A stretch of 64,000 bases of DNA from Micromonospora sp. LH3U1 (lineage in GTDB: Bacteria; Actinomycetota; Actinomycetes; Mycobacteriales; Micromonosporaceae), in the NCBI RefSeq assembly GCF_028475105.1, contig NZ_CP116936.1, forward strand, positions 186,001 through 250,000. Direction: 5' to 3'. Positions within the stretch are counted from its first letter, which is position 1. Every line of letters starts with the position of its first letter. The position numbers and the translations under genes are program-made. Below the pieces are notes generated by a model that was given only the letters and a program-made list of their open reading frames with translations, did not search any database and was not told the origin of the DNA. Positions 54,118-62,847 of the stretch are shown here, in pieces.

Positions 54118-54907
54118 CGGGCACCCCCTGCTGCACGGGCCACGCCAGCCGGGCCTTCCGCCGCTCCAGGAGCGCGCCGACCGGCACCTCCAGCGAGGCC
54201 GCCGCGCGCATCAGCGGCCGTCCAGCCCGCACGGTCCCGCCCAGGGCGAGCACCCCGGCGGTACGCGGGTCGTGCGGCAGCCGCGCGATCACCGGCAGTT
54301 TCAGGGCCCGGCTGATCTCGGCTCGTCCGTGCCCGTCGCCGACCAGCAGCAGCCGCAGAGTGCCCGGGGGCACCCGGTGCTCGGCGAAGTCCCGTTCGAT
54401 CGCGGTGACCACCGCACGGGTGCCGGAGAGGTCTGGCAGCTGCGCCCGGGTCACCAGCAGCACCACCGAAGCGGCCCGCAGCACCGGCCACGGTGGCCCG
54501 GTCACGTGCAACCGACCACAGTCGACCAGGACGTCGTAACCGGGGGTGCCCCGGTCCAGGGCGTTGAAGTAGTCGGCGAAGCGCTGCCAGAGCGGGGTGA
54601 CGCTGCCACCCTGGGTCGGGTCGACGAGCCCGGGCAGCAACAGTCGTTCCCGGTGGGGTGCGTCCAGGTCGACCAGCTGCGACCAGAACGCGGTTTCCAG
54701 GTTGCCGTCGCGCAGCTCTCCGACGGCCAGTTCCCCGATGCCGCGCGGGCCGTCGAGTTGGCCGCCGAGGTAGCCGGCGAGGATCGAGCCGCCGGCCGGG
54801 TCGCACTCGGCGAGCACCAGCCGTCGGTGCCAGGCCAGCGCGCAGGCCAGCGCCGAGGTCGTGACGCCGGGCGAACCCTTCGCGGACACCAGCGCGATGA
54901 TCGCCAT
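54107..54907 (-). CDS. ParA/MinD-like ATPase (TadZ/CpaE type)
   Basis: About 266 residues. The P-loop is a deviant Walker A, SAKGSPGVTTSALACAL (residues 8-24), with AECDPAGGS and VLVDCGRLH as further nucleotide motifs. TadZ-type proteins localise the pilus system at the pole. It lies between CpaB-like and TadA genes and is probably translated coupled with TadA. Confidence 0.82.
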   Translation of the reverse strand: MAIIALVSAKGSPGVTTSALACALAWHRRLVLAECDPAGGSILAGYLGGQLDGPRGIGELAVGELRDGNLETAFWSQLVDLDAPHRERLLLPGLVDPTQGGSVTPLWQRFADYFNALDRGTPGYDVLVDCGRLHVTGPPWPVLRAASVVLLVTRAQLPDLSGTRAVVTAIERDFAEHRVPPGTLRLLLVGDGHGRAEISRALKLPVIARLPHDPRTAGVLALGGTVRAGRPLMRAAASLEVPVGALLERRKARLAWPVQQGVPDAV

Positions 54908-54909
54908 AC

Positions 54910-55569
54910 TCAGGCCGCCTCGGTCAGCACGACGGCGATCCGCTCCTGCGCGGCGAGCGCCACCACCGCGGGCACGTCCCGGGTGGGTAGCGCCAGGTAC
55001 AGCACCTTGTCGTCGTTGGCCGGGCTGACCATGTCGATCACGATGGCCGAGAACCGGGTGCCGGCTGCGGCCGCTGCGTCGGGGGCGTTGTCGTCCGGGG
55101 TGCTGACCAGCAGGACCTTGTCCCCGGGGTGCAGTTCGCGGGCCGGCACCTGGGCGGTCTTCAGGCCGAGCGCGATCTGCTGCTGACCGGGGCCGAGCAG
55201 CGGATCGTCGGTGACCTGCCCCAGGGTGAGCAGGGTGCCCGGGACCAGCGCCACGGCGGCCCGCTTGCCGATCACCTCGTCCAGCCGGCCGGCGGGCACC
55301 GGGCGCAGCCCCTGGCCACCGGCGACCTGCACGGTGACAAGGTCGGCGGAGCTGATCTCCCGGCCCACCTCGACCGGCCGGGCCACCGCGAGGTAGCTGC
55401 CGGTGGCCCGGACCGAGGTGACCGCGAATGCCGCGCCCAGCCCACCCAGGGCGATCAGGAGTACGGCGAGACCGAGCAGCCCCGGGCGGACCCGGCGTTG
55501 TCGGACCACCTTGGGCGGGCTGACCGGCGCGTCCACCGACCCGGTCCCGTTGCGCGTAGCGAGGCTCAT
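54910..55569 (-). CDS. cpaB: CpaB/RcpC-like SAF-domain protein
   Basis: About 219 residues. A membrane helix (LLGLAVLLIALGGLGAAFAVTSV) is followed by a SAF domain (VARPVEVGREISSADLVTVQVAGG). CpaB is thought to stabilise the pilus or outer channel in Tad systems. Its start overlaps the upstream gene by 4 bp and its end is 2 bp before the ParA-like gene. Confidence 0.83.
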   Translation of the reverse strand: MSLATRNGTGSVDAPVSPPKVVRQRRVRPGLLGLAVLLIALGGLGAAFAVTSVRATGSYLAVARPVEVGREISSADLVTVQVAGGQGLRPVPAGRLDEVIGKRAAVALVPGTLLTLGQVTDDPLLGPGQQQIALGLKTAQVPARELHPGDKVLLVSTPDDNAPDAAAAAGTRFSAIVIDMVSPANDDKVLYLALPTRDVPAVVALAAQERIAVVLTEAA

Positions 55570-56531
55570 CGGGTCACCACCTGGAGTTCGTTGATCTGGA
55601 TCTGCACCGTGCCGCTGTTCCGGGTCACCGGAATCACTCCGCTCTCGCCGCCGCCGCGCCAGCTCACCGTCCAGTGCGTGGTGGCGCTGACCCGGTAGGT
55701 GTCGGCCTTCGGGTAGCCGTTGTCGTAGCCACAGTCCGGCGACGCGCGGCCGGCAAGGTCCTTGTTCTTCGAGTCGTACGGGGTGCCGGGTCCGTCGCAG
55801 GTGACCTGGTCCTTGTTGCCCATGTCCCAGACGATCCGGTCGACCTTCGCCTCGATGGTGACGGTCACGCCCCGGTCGGAGGCGGACGCGGTCAGCGGGC
55901 CGAAGTAGCTCTTGCTCGGTGCTGCCCACATCCAGACGGGCAGGCCGACCAGGCCGGGACCGACGCTCTTACGGGGTGCGACCTTCAGCGGTGCCGGCAG
56001 CAACTTGATCGACGCCAGGGCGCGACGGGCCAACTCCTCCGGGTCGGGCGGCGCGCCGTAACCGGGCGGCGGCCCGTCCAGCAGCACCACGTCCTGATTG
56101 CCCACGTCGGCGCCGCCGTTGCAGGTCTTCACGTACCACTGCTGACCCTCGGGTGCCTCGCCCTGCGGCTCGGCCAACTTGTAGTAGCAGCCGTCGCTGC
56201 GGCTGAACCAGCCCAGCACGTCGTCGTAGCAGGGGATGGTCCGCCCGTTCCACTGGCAGACGCCGCCACCGCCACCGCCGCCGTTGTCCCCGCCGCCGTT
56301 GTCGCCACCGCCGCCGGGATCGCCTGGGTTGCCGGGTTCGTCGTCCCAGACGCTGCAGTCGGGCTGGTCGGGCGGGCAGCCGGCTCCCGGGTCGGCGCGT
56401 CGAGCGGCGGCGGCCGGCAGGGTCACGCCGACCACCAGCAGGAGCGTGAGGCCGATCCCGGCGAGCGCCCGCCGGGATGCTCCGGCCCGGGAGGTACGGG
56501 CGGGAGCGCCCCTGCCGCCCCAGGTCAGCAC
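55566..56531 (-). CDS. Secreted protein of the tad operon
   Basis: About 321 residues from GTG 56531. A signal peptide (RRALAGIGLTLLLVVGVTLPAAAA) is followed by Cys-rich segments (GCPPDQPDCS, GVCQWNGRTIPCYDDVLGW, DGCYYKL, KTCNGG) around a GGGDN-type Gly/Asn linker, then a beta-rich domain. At least eight Cys suggest disulfides. No known enzyme motif is seen. The 7-bp overlap with the next gene ties it to the operon; it may be an exported component or pilus cargo. Confidence 0.7.
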   Translation of the reverse strand: MLTWGGRGAPARTSRAGASRRALAGIGLTLLLVVGVTLPAAAARRADPGAGCPPDQPDCSVWDDEPGNPGDPGGGGDNGGGDNGGGGGGGVCQWNGRTIPCYDDVLGWFSRSDGCYYKLAEPQGEAPEGQQWYVKTCNGGADVGNQDVVLLDGPPPGYGAPPDPEELARRALASIKLLPAPLKVAPRKSVGPGLVGLPVWMWAAPSKSYFGPLTASASDRGVTVTIEAKVDRIVWDMGNKDQVTCDGPGTPYDSKNKDLAGRASPDCGYDNGYPKADTYRVSATTHWTVSWRGGGESGVIPVTRNSGTVQIQINELQVVTR

Positions 56532-57091
56532 GGCTGGTCCCGGTGCGTCGCGCCGAAGTTGATCAGCCAGCGGCCGTCGGGATAGCGGGTCGCGGTGGCG
56601 GTGGAGAGGTGTCTGCCACCGCCGCTGCCCGGGACCACGCGCTTGTCCTTGGCGAAGACCAGCCGGTAGCCGGTCGTGTCCAGGCAGTCCTGGATGTCCA
56701 CGGTGGCCGGCGTCGCGTCCAGGCTGACGGCGGTCACGGTCGGGTCGGACTTCAACGTCCCGGTACGCATAGCGCCGTGCTCCTTAGCGTCGCGAATGGA
56801 CAATCGGACCCGAGTCAGAAGTGGATCAGCGATAAACCGGGACAGTTCCGGCGCGCGCGGATCACTGCGCCCGCTCGCCGTACGCGAGGCCGCGAGATAG
56901 CCGGAGTACGCGTCAAGCGCCGCCTTTTCGGCAGCTCGTCGTTCGGCGTCGGGATCGGTCCGTTGTCCGTCGTCACGGGCTCCCGTCGGCCGTTCGACCG
57001 CCTCCCGTCCGCTGGCGCAGGCGGTGACCGGCACTGCCGCCACGACCGCCAGCAGGCAGATTGCCGCTCGTCTGAGCTGCCGTCCGCGCAC
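56525..57091 (-). CDS. Putative lipoprotein at the head of the tad operon
   Basis: About 188 residues from GTG 57091, which has GAGGAGG 7 nt upstream. The lipobox is VPVTAC. The mature part has an acidic linker, an Ala-rich helix (AAEKAALDAYSGYLAASRTA) and a small beta domain (TVTAVSLDATPATVDIQDC). No enzyme motif; function unknown. It is the first gene of the minus-strand tad block. Confidence 0.7.
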   Translation of the reverse strand: MRGRQLRRAAICLLAVVAAVPVTACASGREAVERPTGARDDGQRTDPDAERRAAEKAALDAYSGYLAASRTASGRSDPRAPELSRFIADPLLTRVRLSIRDAKEHGAMRTGTLKSDPTVTAVSLDATPATVDIQDCLDTTGYRLVFAKDKRVVPGSGGGRHLSTATATRYPDGRWLINFGATHRDQPC

Positions 57092-57680
57092 CGTCGAGCC
57101 TCCTCGTGGTCGCCCGACGCGGTGACGGGTCACCGCCGTCGGGCATGCGGAAGCGCGCCCGGATCAGCACATCCGGAGCCCTTTCATACGCTTCTGCATT
57201 CACCGTTACGAATCTTTTACAAATGCAAGGTCCTGTGTCGCTCGTTGTTGAGGTGAGGCTTGCGCCATACCCAAGGGGCGAGCATAGGCTGACGTTCGCC
57301 GATGCAACAGAGGCAATTCAAGTGAACACTCTGCGTGATGACAGGTGGTGGTGGCGGGTGTCCGCACTACGCCCCCGGCAATGGCCGAGCGAGGGGTCGT
57401 CAATGATTGGGCGTCGCCGGGGCGGCGGGGGACGCACCGGCCTCGTCGGCGGTCCCGAGAGTGGGACATCGCGGCCTCATCCCGGCATCCGAGCGGAGTT
57501 GTCAACCGATCGACGAAGTGCCTCCCCCGGCGGGGTGCGGGGCCTGGATGTGGCCGAGAAGGCCCTCCGGCGGCCGAGCGGGCAGGTCGCTTTCTGCGCC
57601 ATCCGCTACACCGTAGCGATCGTTCAGTCACGATCCGTGTTCACCTTTGTGGGGAACCGCTGGGGCACGATGGAGGCGAC
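57092..57680. other. Long intergenic region, no supported gene
   Basis: About 590 bp between the lipoprotein gene (minus) and the prepilin peptidase gene (plus). It contains relatively AT-rich stretches (around 57190-57230 and 57300-57330) suitable for divergent promoters. Open frames here have no ribosome binding site or recognisable product, so I did not call a gene. Confidence 0.5.
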
Positions 57681-58562
57681 ATGGCGCTGACCGGGCCCCC
57701 GGCAGCCGTTCCGGGTCGGGAAGACCCACCCGATCGGGGCCCGGCGCCCCTGCCGCCAGGTGGCACGGCGGAACCCGCCCGCCAGGCCCCGCCTCCTGGG
57801 CGTCCCGCCCGAGGGGCGCTCCTCTCGGCTGTGGCTCGCACCCGGCTCTCGACCGTGTTCGCGATCCTCGCGGTCAGCCCGCTGATGCGGGTGGCTGCGC
57901 TGCGCTACGCCGTACCCCCGGGTATGCCGAGCCGGACCGGCTGCGACGCCTGCGGCGCGCCGGTCGGCCTGACCCGGCCCTGGCCGGCGCTGGGCCCGGC
58001 GGCCCGGTGCGGTCGCTGCCGGGCACGGGTCGGCCCACCGCCGGGCACGGTCGAGCTGGCCGTGTTCGCGACGGTGGTGCTGCTGGCGCTGGCCGGTCCG
58101 TCGGGCGGGGCGCTGCCGGCGCTGGCCTGGTGGCTCGGCTGGACGATCCCGGCGGTCTTCGTCGACCTGGCCGCGCACCGGTTGCCGGATCGGCTCACCC
58201 TGCCCGCGGCGGCCGGGACCTGGCTGCTGCTCGGCGTGGCCGCGCTCGATGCCGACCCGGGGCACTGGCTGCGGGCCGTCATCGGCGGCACGGGGCTGGC
58301 GCTCTTCTTCGCCAGCACCGCGGTGTTGCTCGGCCGCCGCGGCTTCGGGCTGGGCGACGCCAAGCTGGCGCTCAGCGTCGGGGCGCTGCTCGGCTGGTAC
58401 GGCTGGTCGGTGCTGCTGTTCGGGCTCCTGCTCGCCTTCGGGCTCTCCGCCCTGGTCAGCCTGGGCCTACTGGCCGCGCGGCGAGCCAACTGGAGCACCC
58501 ACCTGCCGTTCGGCCCGTTCCTGCTGCTCGGCACGGCGGGCGCGCTCCCCTGGACACTCTGA
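57681..58562 (+). CDS. A24 family prepilin peptidase
   Basis: About 293 residues, ATG 57681. It has several membrane helices. The catalytic aspartates are expected in VDLAAHRLPDRLTL and in the GxGD motif FGLGDAKL. A CxxC pair (CDACGAP, CGRCRARV) is a zinc-type motif seen in this family. It would cleave the leader of the TadE proteins and the pilin-like peptide. It is divergent from the tad block and likely belongs to it. Confidence 0.9.
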   Translation: MALTGPPAAVPGREDPPDRGPAPLPPGGTAEPARQAPPPGRPARGALLSAVARTRLSTVFAILAVSPLMRVAALRYAVPPGMPSRTGCDACGAPVGLTRPWPALGPAARCGRCRARVGPPPGTVELAVFATVVLLALAGPSGGALPALAWWLGWTIPAVFVDLAAHRLPDRLTLPAAAGTWLLLGVAALDADPGHWLRAVIGGTGLALFFASTAVLLGRRGFGLGDAKLALSVGALLGWYGWSVLLFGLLLAFGLSALVSLGLLAARRANWSTHLPFGPFLLLGTAGALPWTL

Positions 58563-58657
58563 CCTCCCGCCCCACACCCCTCCCGCCGCCTGCCACCCCT
58601 CAAGATCGCGCTCGACCATGGATTCAACGCCGTTGTTCGTCAACCCGTCAGCCTCGC

Positions 58658-58728
58658 CGATCATGGAGTTGTGGTGGGTGACAAAGGCCCTGTCGAACCC
58701 CAAACCAGGCACCTCAACTCCTTGATCG
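58658..58728. repeat. 71-bp palindromic intergenic repeat
   Basis: CGATCATGGAGTTG at the left mirrors CAACTCCTTGATCG at the right, with one mismatch. It has no counterpart inside this window but belongs to the same kind of terminal-palindrome element as its neighbour 25 bp downstream. It lies in the 356-bp gap after the peptidase gene. Confidence 0.55.
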
Positions 58729-58753
58729 ACGGGGCTGGCCTGCCCCTGCTCCG

Positions 58754-58822
58754 CGATCTTGCACTTGCTGTCCCGACACAAGGGGCATCCCACTCATGTC
58801 GACGACCACAAGTGCAAGATCG
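58754..58822. repeat. 69-bp palindromic intergenic repeat, copy B
   Basis: CGATCTTGCACTTG mirrors CAAGTGCAAGATCG. Same length as copy A at 46081-46149; its reverse complement matches that element best. It lies 96 bp before the PAP2 gene end. Confidence 0.65.
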
Positions 58823-58918
58823 GCGCGGCGGGGCGCACGCTCCCAGTCCAGGGTTCGGCGTGACCTTGGCGGCGAGCAGCGCGGGGAGGCGCGCGCGGGG
58901 GCGGAGGTGCGTCGCTGG

Positions 58919-59548
58919 TCAGGGGCGGGAGCGGCTCGCCAGTTTGGGGACCGGGCTGTTGGCGCGGTCGGCCCGGCGGCGCAGCACCTCCGTCGCGGGG
59001 CGGGCCAGCAGGGGGGTTGCCACCACGGCGACCAGAGCGCCGAACAGCACACCCGCGATCACGTCGTGGGGGTAGTGCAACCCTACGAAGACTCGGGAGA
59101 AGGCGGCGAGCGCGGCCAGTGGCAGCGCGATCAGGCCGAGTCGGCGGGAGAGCAGCAGCGTGGTGACCGCCAGCGCGCCGGCCACGGTGGCGTGGTTGCT
59201 GGGGAACGACCAGTCACCCGGGGGTGGGCAGGCGCCCGCGATGATCGCCCGGCCGACTGTCCGGCAGGGGCGATCCTCGTCCACCACGGTCTTGAACCAC
59301 TCGCTGCCCGCGTACGCCAGGAGGGCCGGCACCGGGGCGATCAGGGCGAGTGCCCGGTCGTGCGGGCCGCCGGACCGGCGGCTCAGCGCGGCCATCAGCA
59401 GCAGCGCGCCGAGCAGCAGGATCACCCCCTCGGTGGCGTGTCCGACGAACCACTGCACTGGCGCAGGGCTGCTGGCGGCGGCGTCGACGACGTCGCTGTA
59501 CCACTCAGCGCTGATCTCCGGAACGTCCACGCTGCCGGTGTCGACCAT
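58919..59548 (-). CDS. PAP2 family phosphatase
   Basis: About 209 residues with several membrane helices. The three phosphatase motifs are KTVVDEDRP, PSNHATVAGAL and SRVFVGLHYPHDV. It probably dephosphorylates a lipid phosphate such as undecaprenyl or phosphatidate at the membrane. ATG 59548 has GAGGTGATGC upstream. Confidence 0.9.
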   Translation of the reverse strand: MVDTGSVDVPEISAEWYSDVVDAAASSPAPVQWFVGHATEGVILLLGALLLMAALSRRSGGPHDRALALIAPVPALLAYAGSEWFKTVVDEDRPCRTVGRAIIAGACPPPGDWSFPSNHATVAGALAVTTLLLSRRLGLIALPLAALAAFSRVFVGLHYPHDVIAGVLFGALVAVVATPLLARPATEVLRRRADRANSPVPKLASRSRP

Positions 59549-59708
59549 GCATCACCTCACCTCACGTTCATACCCTGTTCACCTCGTGGCCACCCTAGGA
59601 ACGCGGCAGAGGCACCGCAGCTGTCGAAGGTCGAGCAGCCTTCGTCCAGGGTCCGTACAGCCGACTCTGCTTGGCTGGTCGGGGACGTCGGCATCCACAG
59701 GAGGCTTC

Positions 59709-62108
59709 GTGCACACCAGTTCGACCACCGACCAACCGCCGCCCGCTGCCGGGACGGTGCAGGACGAAACCTGGCAAATTCGGCGTACGGCGGCGGACCT
59801 GGACCGGCTCGGCGAGACCGAGTCGATCTTCGCGCTGGGTAACGGGTGGGTCGGCTGGCGTGGTGTCCTCGACGAAGGCGCGCCGTGCGGGATGCCAGGC
59901 AGTTACGTCAACGGCCTCCACGAGCGGCGCGAGCTGAGCTACCCCGAGGAGGGGTACGCGTTTCCGCAGGCCAGCGACACCGTCATCAGCGCGCCGAACG
60001 CCGCGCTGATCCGACTCTGGGTCGACGACGAGCCGCTGGACCTCCGGACGGGGACGCTGCGCAGCCACGAACGGGTGCTCGACCTACGCGCTGGGGTGCT
60101 GCGTCGGGAGAGCGAATGGATCTCACCGGCCGGACGGGGAGTGCGCATCCGCAGCACCCGGTTGGTGTCCCTGCCGCGCCGCCCGGTGGCCGCCGTGCGG
60201 TACGAGGTCGAGCCGCTGGGAGCCCCCGTCGAGCTGCGGGTCTGTTCGGATCTGCTGGCCAACGAGAAGGTGCCGGAGCGCTCGGACGACCCGCGGGCCG
60301 CCTCGGTGCCCACCGACCCGCTGACCGCCGAGACGTACAGTGCGGCCGGCCTCGACGGGGTGCTGGTGCACCGTACCGAGCACAGCGGCCAGCGCGTCGC
60401 GGTCGCGGTGAGCCACCTGGTGGACGGGCCGAAAACGGTCGCCACCACCGCCGACTGCACCCCGGATCGCGTACGGCTGACCGTGACGGGCCGGCTGTAC
60501 CCGGGGGAGCGGCTGCGGCTGACGAAGTTCGCCGCGTACGAGTGGTCGGCGGTCGACGAGACACCCGCCGACGAGTTGGCCGCCCTGGTCACGGCCGAGA
60601 CGGACGCGGCCCGCGCGGACGGCTTCGACGCCCTCCTCACCGACCAGCGTGCCGCCCTCGACGCGGCCTGGCAGGTCGCCGACGTGCAGCTCGACGGCGA
60701 CCGGGAGCTCCAACAGGCGGTCCGGTTCGCGATGTTCCACCTGATCCAGGCCGGCCGCCCCGACTCCGACCGGACCATCTCGGCCAAGGGGTTGACCGGC
60801 AACGGGTACGACGGGCACGTCCTCTGGGACACCGAGAGCTACGTCCTGCCGGTGCTCACCTACCTGGCCCCGGCGGTGGCCCGTTCGGCGCTGCGCTGGC
60901 GGCACGCCCACCTGCCCGAGGCCCGGGAGCGGGCCGCCGAGCTGCGGCTGACCGGCGCGACCTTCCCGTGGCGCACCATCGGTGGCCGGGAGTCCTCCGG
61001 CTACTGGCCGGCCGGCACCGCGGCGCTGCACGTCAACGCCGACATCGCCGACGCGGTGCTGCGCTACGTGGCGGCCACCGACGACGAGCCGTTCCTCGCC
61101 GAGGTGGGGCTGGAGTTGCTGGTGGAGACCGCCCGGCTCTGGCACGGCTTCGGCCACTGGTCGGACGGGGGCGACTTCCACCTGCACGGCGTCACCGGCC
61201 CGGACGAGTACGCGGCGCTTGTCGACGACAACGTCTTCACGAACCTCATGGCCAGGCGCAACCTGCGCGGCGCGGCGGACGCCGCCGAGCGTCACCCCGA
61301 CCTGGCCGGCCGGCTCGGCGTGGACCGCGACGAGGTGGCCGGTTGGCGAGCTGCCGCCGACGCGGTGTTCATCCCGTACGACCGCGATCGCGGGGTGCAC
61401 CAGCAGGCCGCCGGGTTCACCGAGCAGCCCGAGTGGGACTTCGCGAACACCGGCGAGGACGACTACCCGCTGCTGCTGCACTTCCCGTACCTGGAGCTGT
61501 ACCGCAAGCAGGTCGTCAAGCAGGCCGATCTGGTGCTGGCCATGCAGCTGTGCCCGGGTGAGTTCACCGCCGACGAGAAGGCCCGCAACCTGGCCTACTA
61601 CGAGGCCCGCACCGTCCGCGACTCGTCGCTGTCGGCCGCCCCGCAGGCGGTGCTGGCCGCCGAGGTCGGGCACCTGGATCTGGCGTACGACCTGTTCGCC
61701 GAGTCGGTCCTCCAGGACCTGGCGGACCTGGGGGACAAGACCGCCGACGGGCTGCACCTGGCCTCACTGGCCGGAGCGTGGCTGGCGCTGGTGCAGGGCT
61801 TCGGCGGGCTGCGCGACGACCGAGGAGTGCTCTCCTTCGAACCCCGGCTGCCGCGACGGATCGACCGGCTGGCGTTCAGCCTGCGCTGGCGCGACCATCG
61901 GCTACGGGTCACGTTGACTCCGGCCGAGGCCCGCTACGAGCTGCCCGACGCCGCCCCCGACGCCGGGATCGAGCTGTGGCATCACGGCGAGTCGCTGCGG
62001 GTCACCGGTGCCGAGCCGGTCACCCGGCCGATGCCGCCGGTGCCCGACCCCGGACCGGAGCCGCCCTCCCCGCCCGGTCGCCGCCCCACCCGCCGCGCGG
62101 CCGGCTGA
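59709..62108 (+). CDS. GH65 family glycoside phosphorylase/hydrolase
   Basis: About 799 residues from GTG 59709 with AGGAGG 4 nt upstream. GH65 cleaves alpha-glucosides such as trehalose, maltose, kojibiose or nigerose, usually with phosphate. The catalytic Glu is Glu500 in GVTGPDEYAALVDDN. WDTESYVLPVLTYL and the FALGNGWVGWRGVLDEG start are family features. A Pro-rich tail ends the protein. The product beta-glucose 1-phosphate needs a beta-phosphoglucomutase, not seen here. It could act on glucobioses from the glucanase locus, but this is inference. Confidence 0.88.
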   Translation: MHTSSTTDQPPPAAGTVQDETWQIRRTAADLDRLGETESIFALGNGWVGWRGVLDEGAPCGMPGSYVNGLHERRELSYPEEGYAFPQASDTVISAPNAALIRLWVDDEPLDLRTGTLRSHERVLDLRAGVLRRESEWISPAGRGVRIRSTRLVSLPRRPVAAVRYEVEPLGAPVELRVCSDLLANEKVPERSDDPRAASVPTDPLTAETYSAAGLDGVLVHRTEHSGQRVAVAVSHLVDGPKTVATTADCTPDRVRLTVTGRLYPGERLRLTKFAAYEWSAVDETPADELAALVTAETDAARADGFDALLTDQRAALDAAWQVADVQLDGDRELQQAVRFAMFHLIQAGRPDSDRTISAKGLTGNGYDGHVLWDTESYVLPVLTYLAPAVARSALRWRHAHLPEARERAAELRLTGATFPWRTIGGRESSGYWPAGTAALHVNADIADAVLRYVAATDDEPFLAEVGLELLVETARLWHGFGHWSDGGDFHLHGVTGPDEYAALVDDNVFTNLMARRNLRGAADAAERHPDLAGRLGVDRDEVAGWRAAADAVFIPYDRDRGVHQQAAGFTEQPEWDFANTGEDDYPLLLHFPYLELYRKQVVKQADLVLAMQLCPGEFTADEKARNLAYYEARTVRDSSLSAAPQAVLAAEVGHLDLAYDLFAESVLQDLADLGDKTADGLHLASLAGAWLALVQGFGGLRDDRGVLSFEPRLPRRIDRLAFSLRWRDHRLRVTLTPAEARYELPDAAPDAGIELWHHGESLRVTGAEPVTRPMPPVPDPGPEPPSPPGRRPTRRAAG

Positions 62109-62141
62109 TCCACCGCAGTCGGCGCGGGACCTCCGGCCAGC

Positions 62142-62606
62142 TCAGGTCGGCGCGGGACCTCCGGCCATTCGTTCGCGGACGGCCTCCAGCGCCTCGAAGG
62201 CGTACGCCCAGTTGTGGCACTTGAAGCTGCGCAGGCCGTCGATCGCGGTGTGGCAGTCGGCGCAGCGCACGCCGGCGATGGCGTCCGGGATTTCGGTGTT
62301 GACGTACTTGCGCTCGCCGAGGATGACGGTGGCGATCATGGCCTTGTCATGCAGGCCGGAGAGCGCCGACGAGACGATGTCGTACCAGGTGACCCGGCGG
62401 CCGCACTTCGGGCAGTCCGGTTCGTCGCCGCTGACCCAGAGCGGAGCGCCGATGGTGCGCGCCGGCATGCCGAGCAGCTTCTCCAGCCGTCGGACGTCCG
62501 ACTCCGGGGTCGTCCAGCGGTGTCGACCGGGCAGTGATGCGGGCGAGTCGTACACGGCGCGGAACAGGTCGTGATCGACCTGCACGGTTTCCCGCTGAGT
62601 GGTCAT
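62142..62606 (-). CDS. Small zinc-ribbon-like hypothetical protein
   Basis: About 154 residues from ATG 62606 with GAGGAGG upstream. Two CxxC pairs, CPKCGRR and CADCHT, could bind zinc, and further Cys and His occur near SFKCHNWAY. No signal peptide or catalytic motif. It converges with the GH65 gene at a 33-bp gap. Function unknown. Confidence 0.7.
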   Translation of the reverse strand: MTTQRETVQVDHDLFRAVYDSPASLPGRHRWTTPESDVRRLEKLLGMPARTIGAPLWVSGDEPDCPKCGRRVTWYDIVSSALSGLHDKAMIATVILGERKYVNTEIPDAIAGVRCADCHTAIDGLRSFKCHNWAYAFEALEAVRERMAGGPAPT

Positions 62607-62847
62607 CGGCGTACCTCCTCGTTGAGTCGGTGCCCCCACCGTGGTCAGCGATGACCATGGGCGCAGCCGGATCAACGACACGAGGGGTCAGCGGGTCGTC
62701 GCCCCCGGGTGTTAGACATCGAGCCGGAGGCTGTGGATTCGCACGGCTACGCGGGTCGGCGTCCGCCGCTGACCCGCTTTCGCCTCCGACGGCCTCCCCG
62801 GGTGGTACGACGGACGCAGGGCGTGCGTGCCACCGGGAGGAGCGCTG

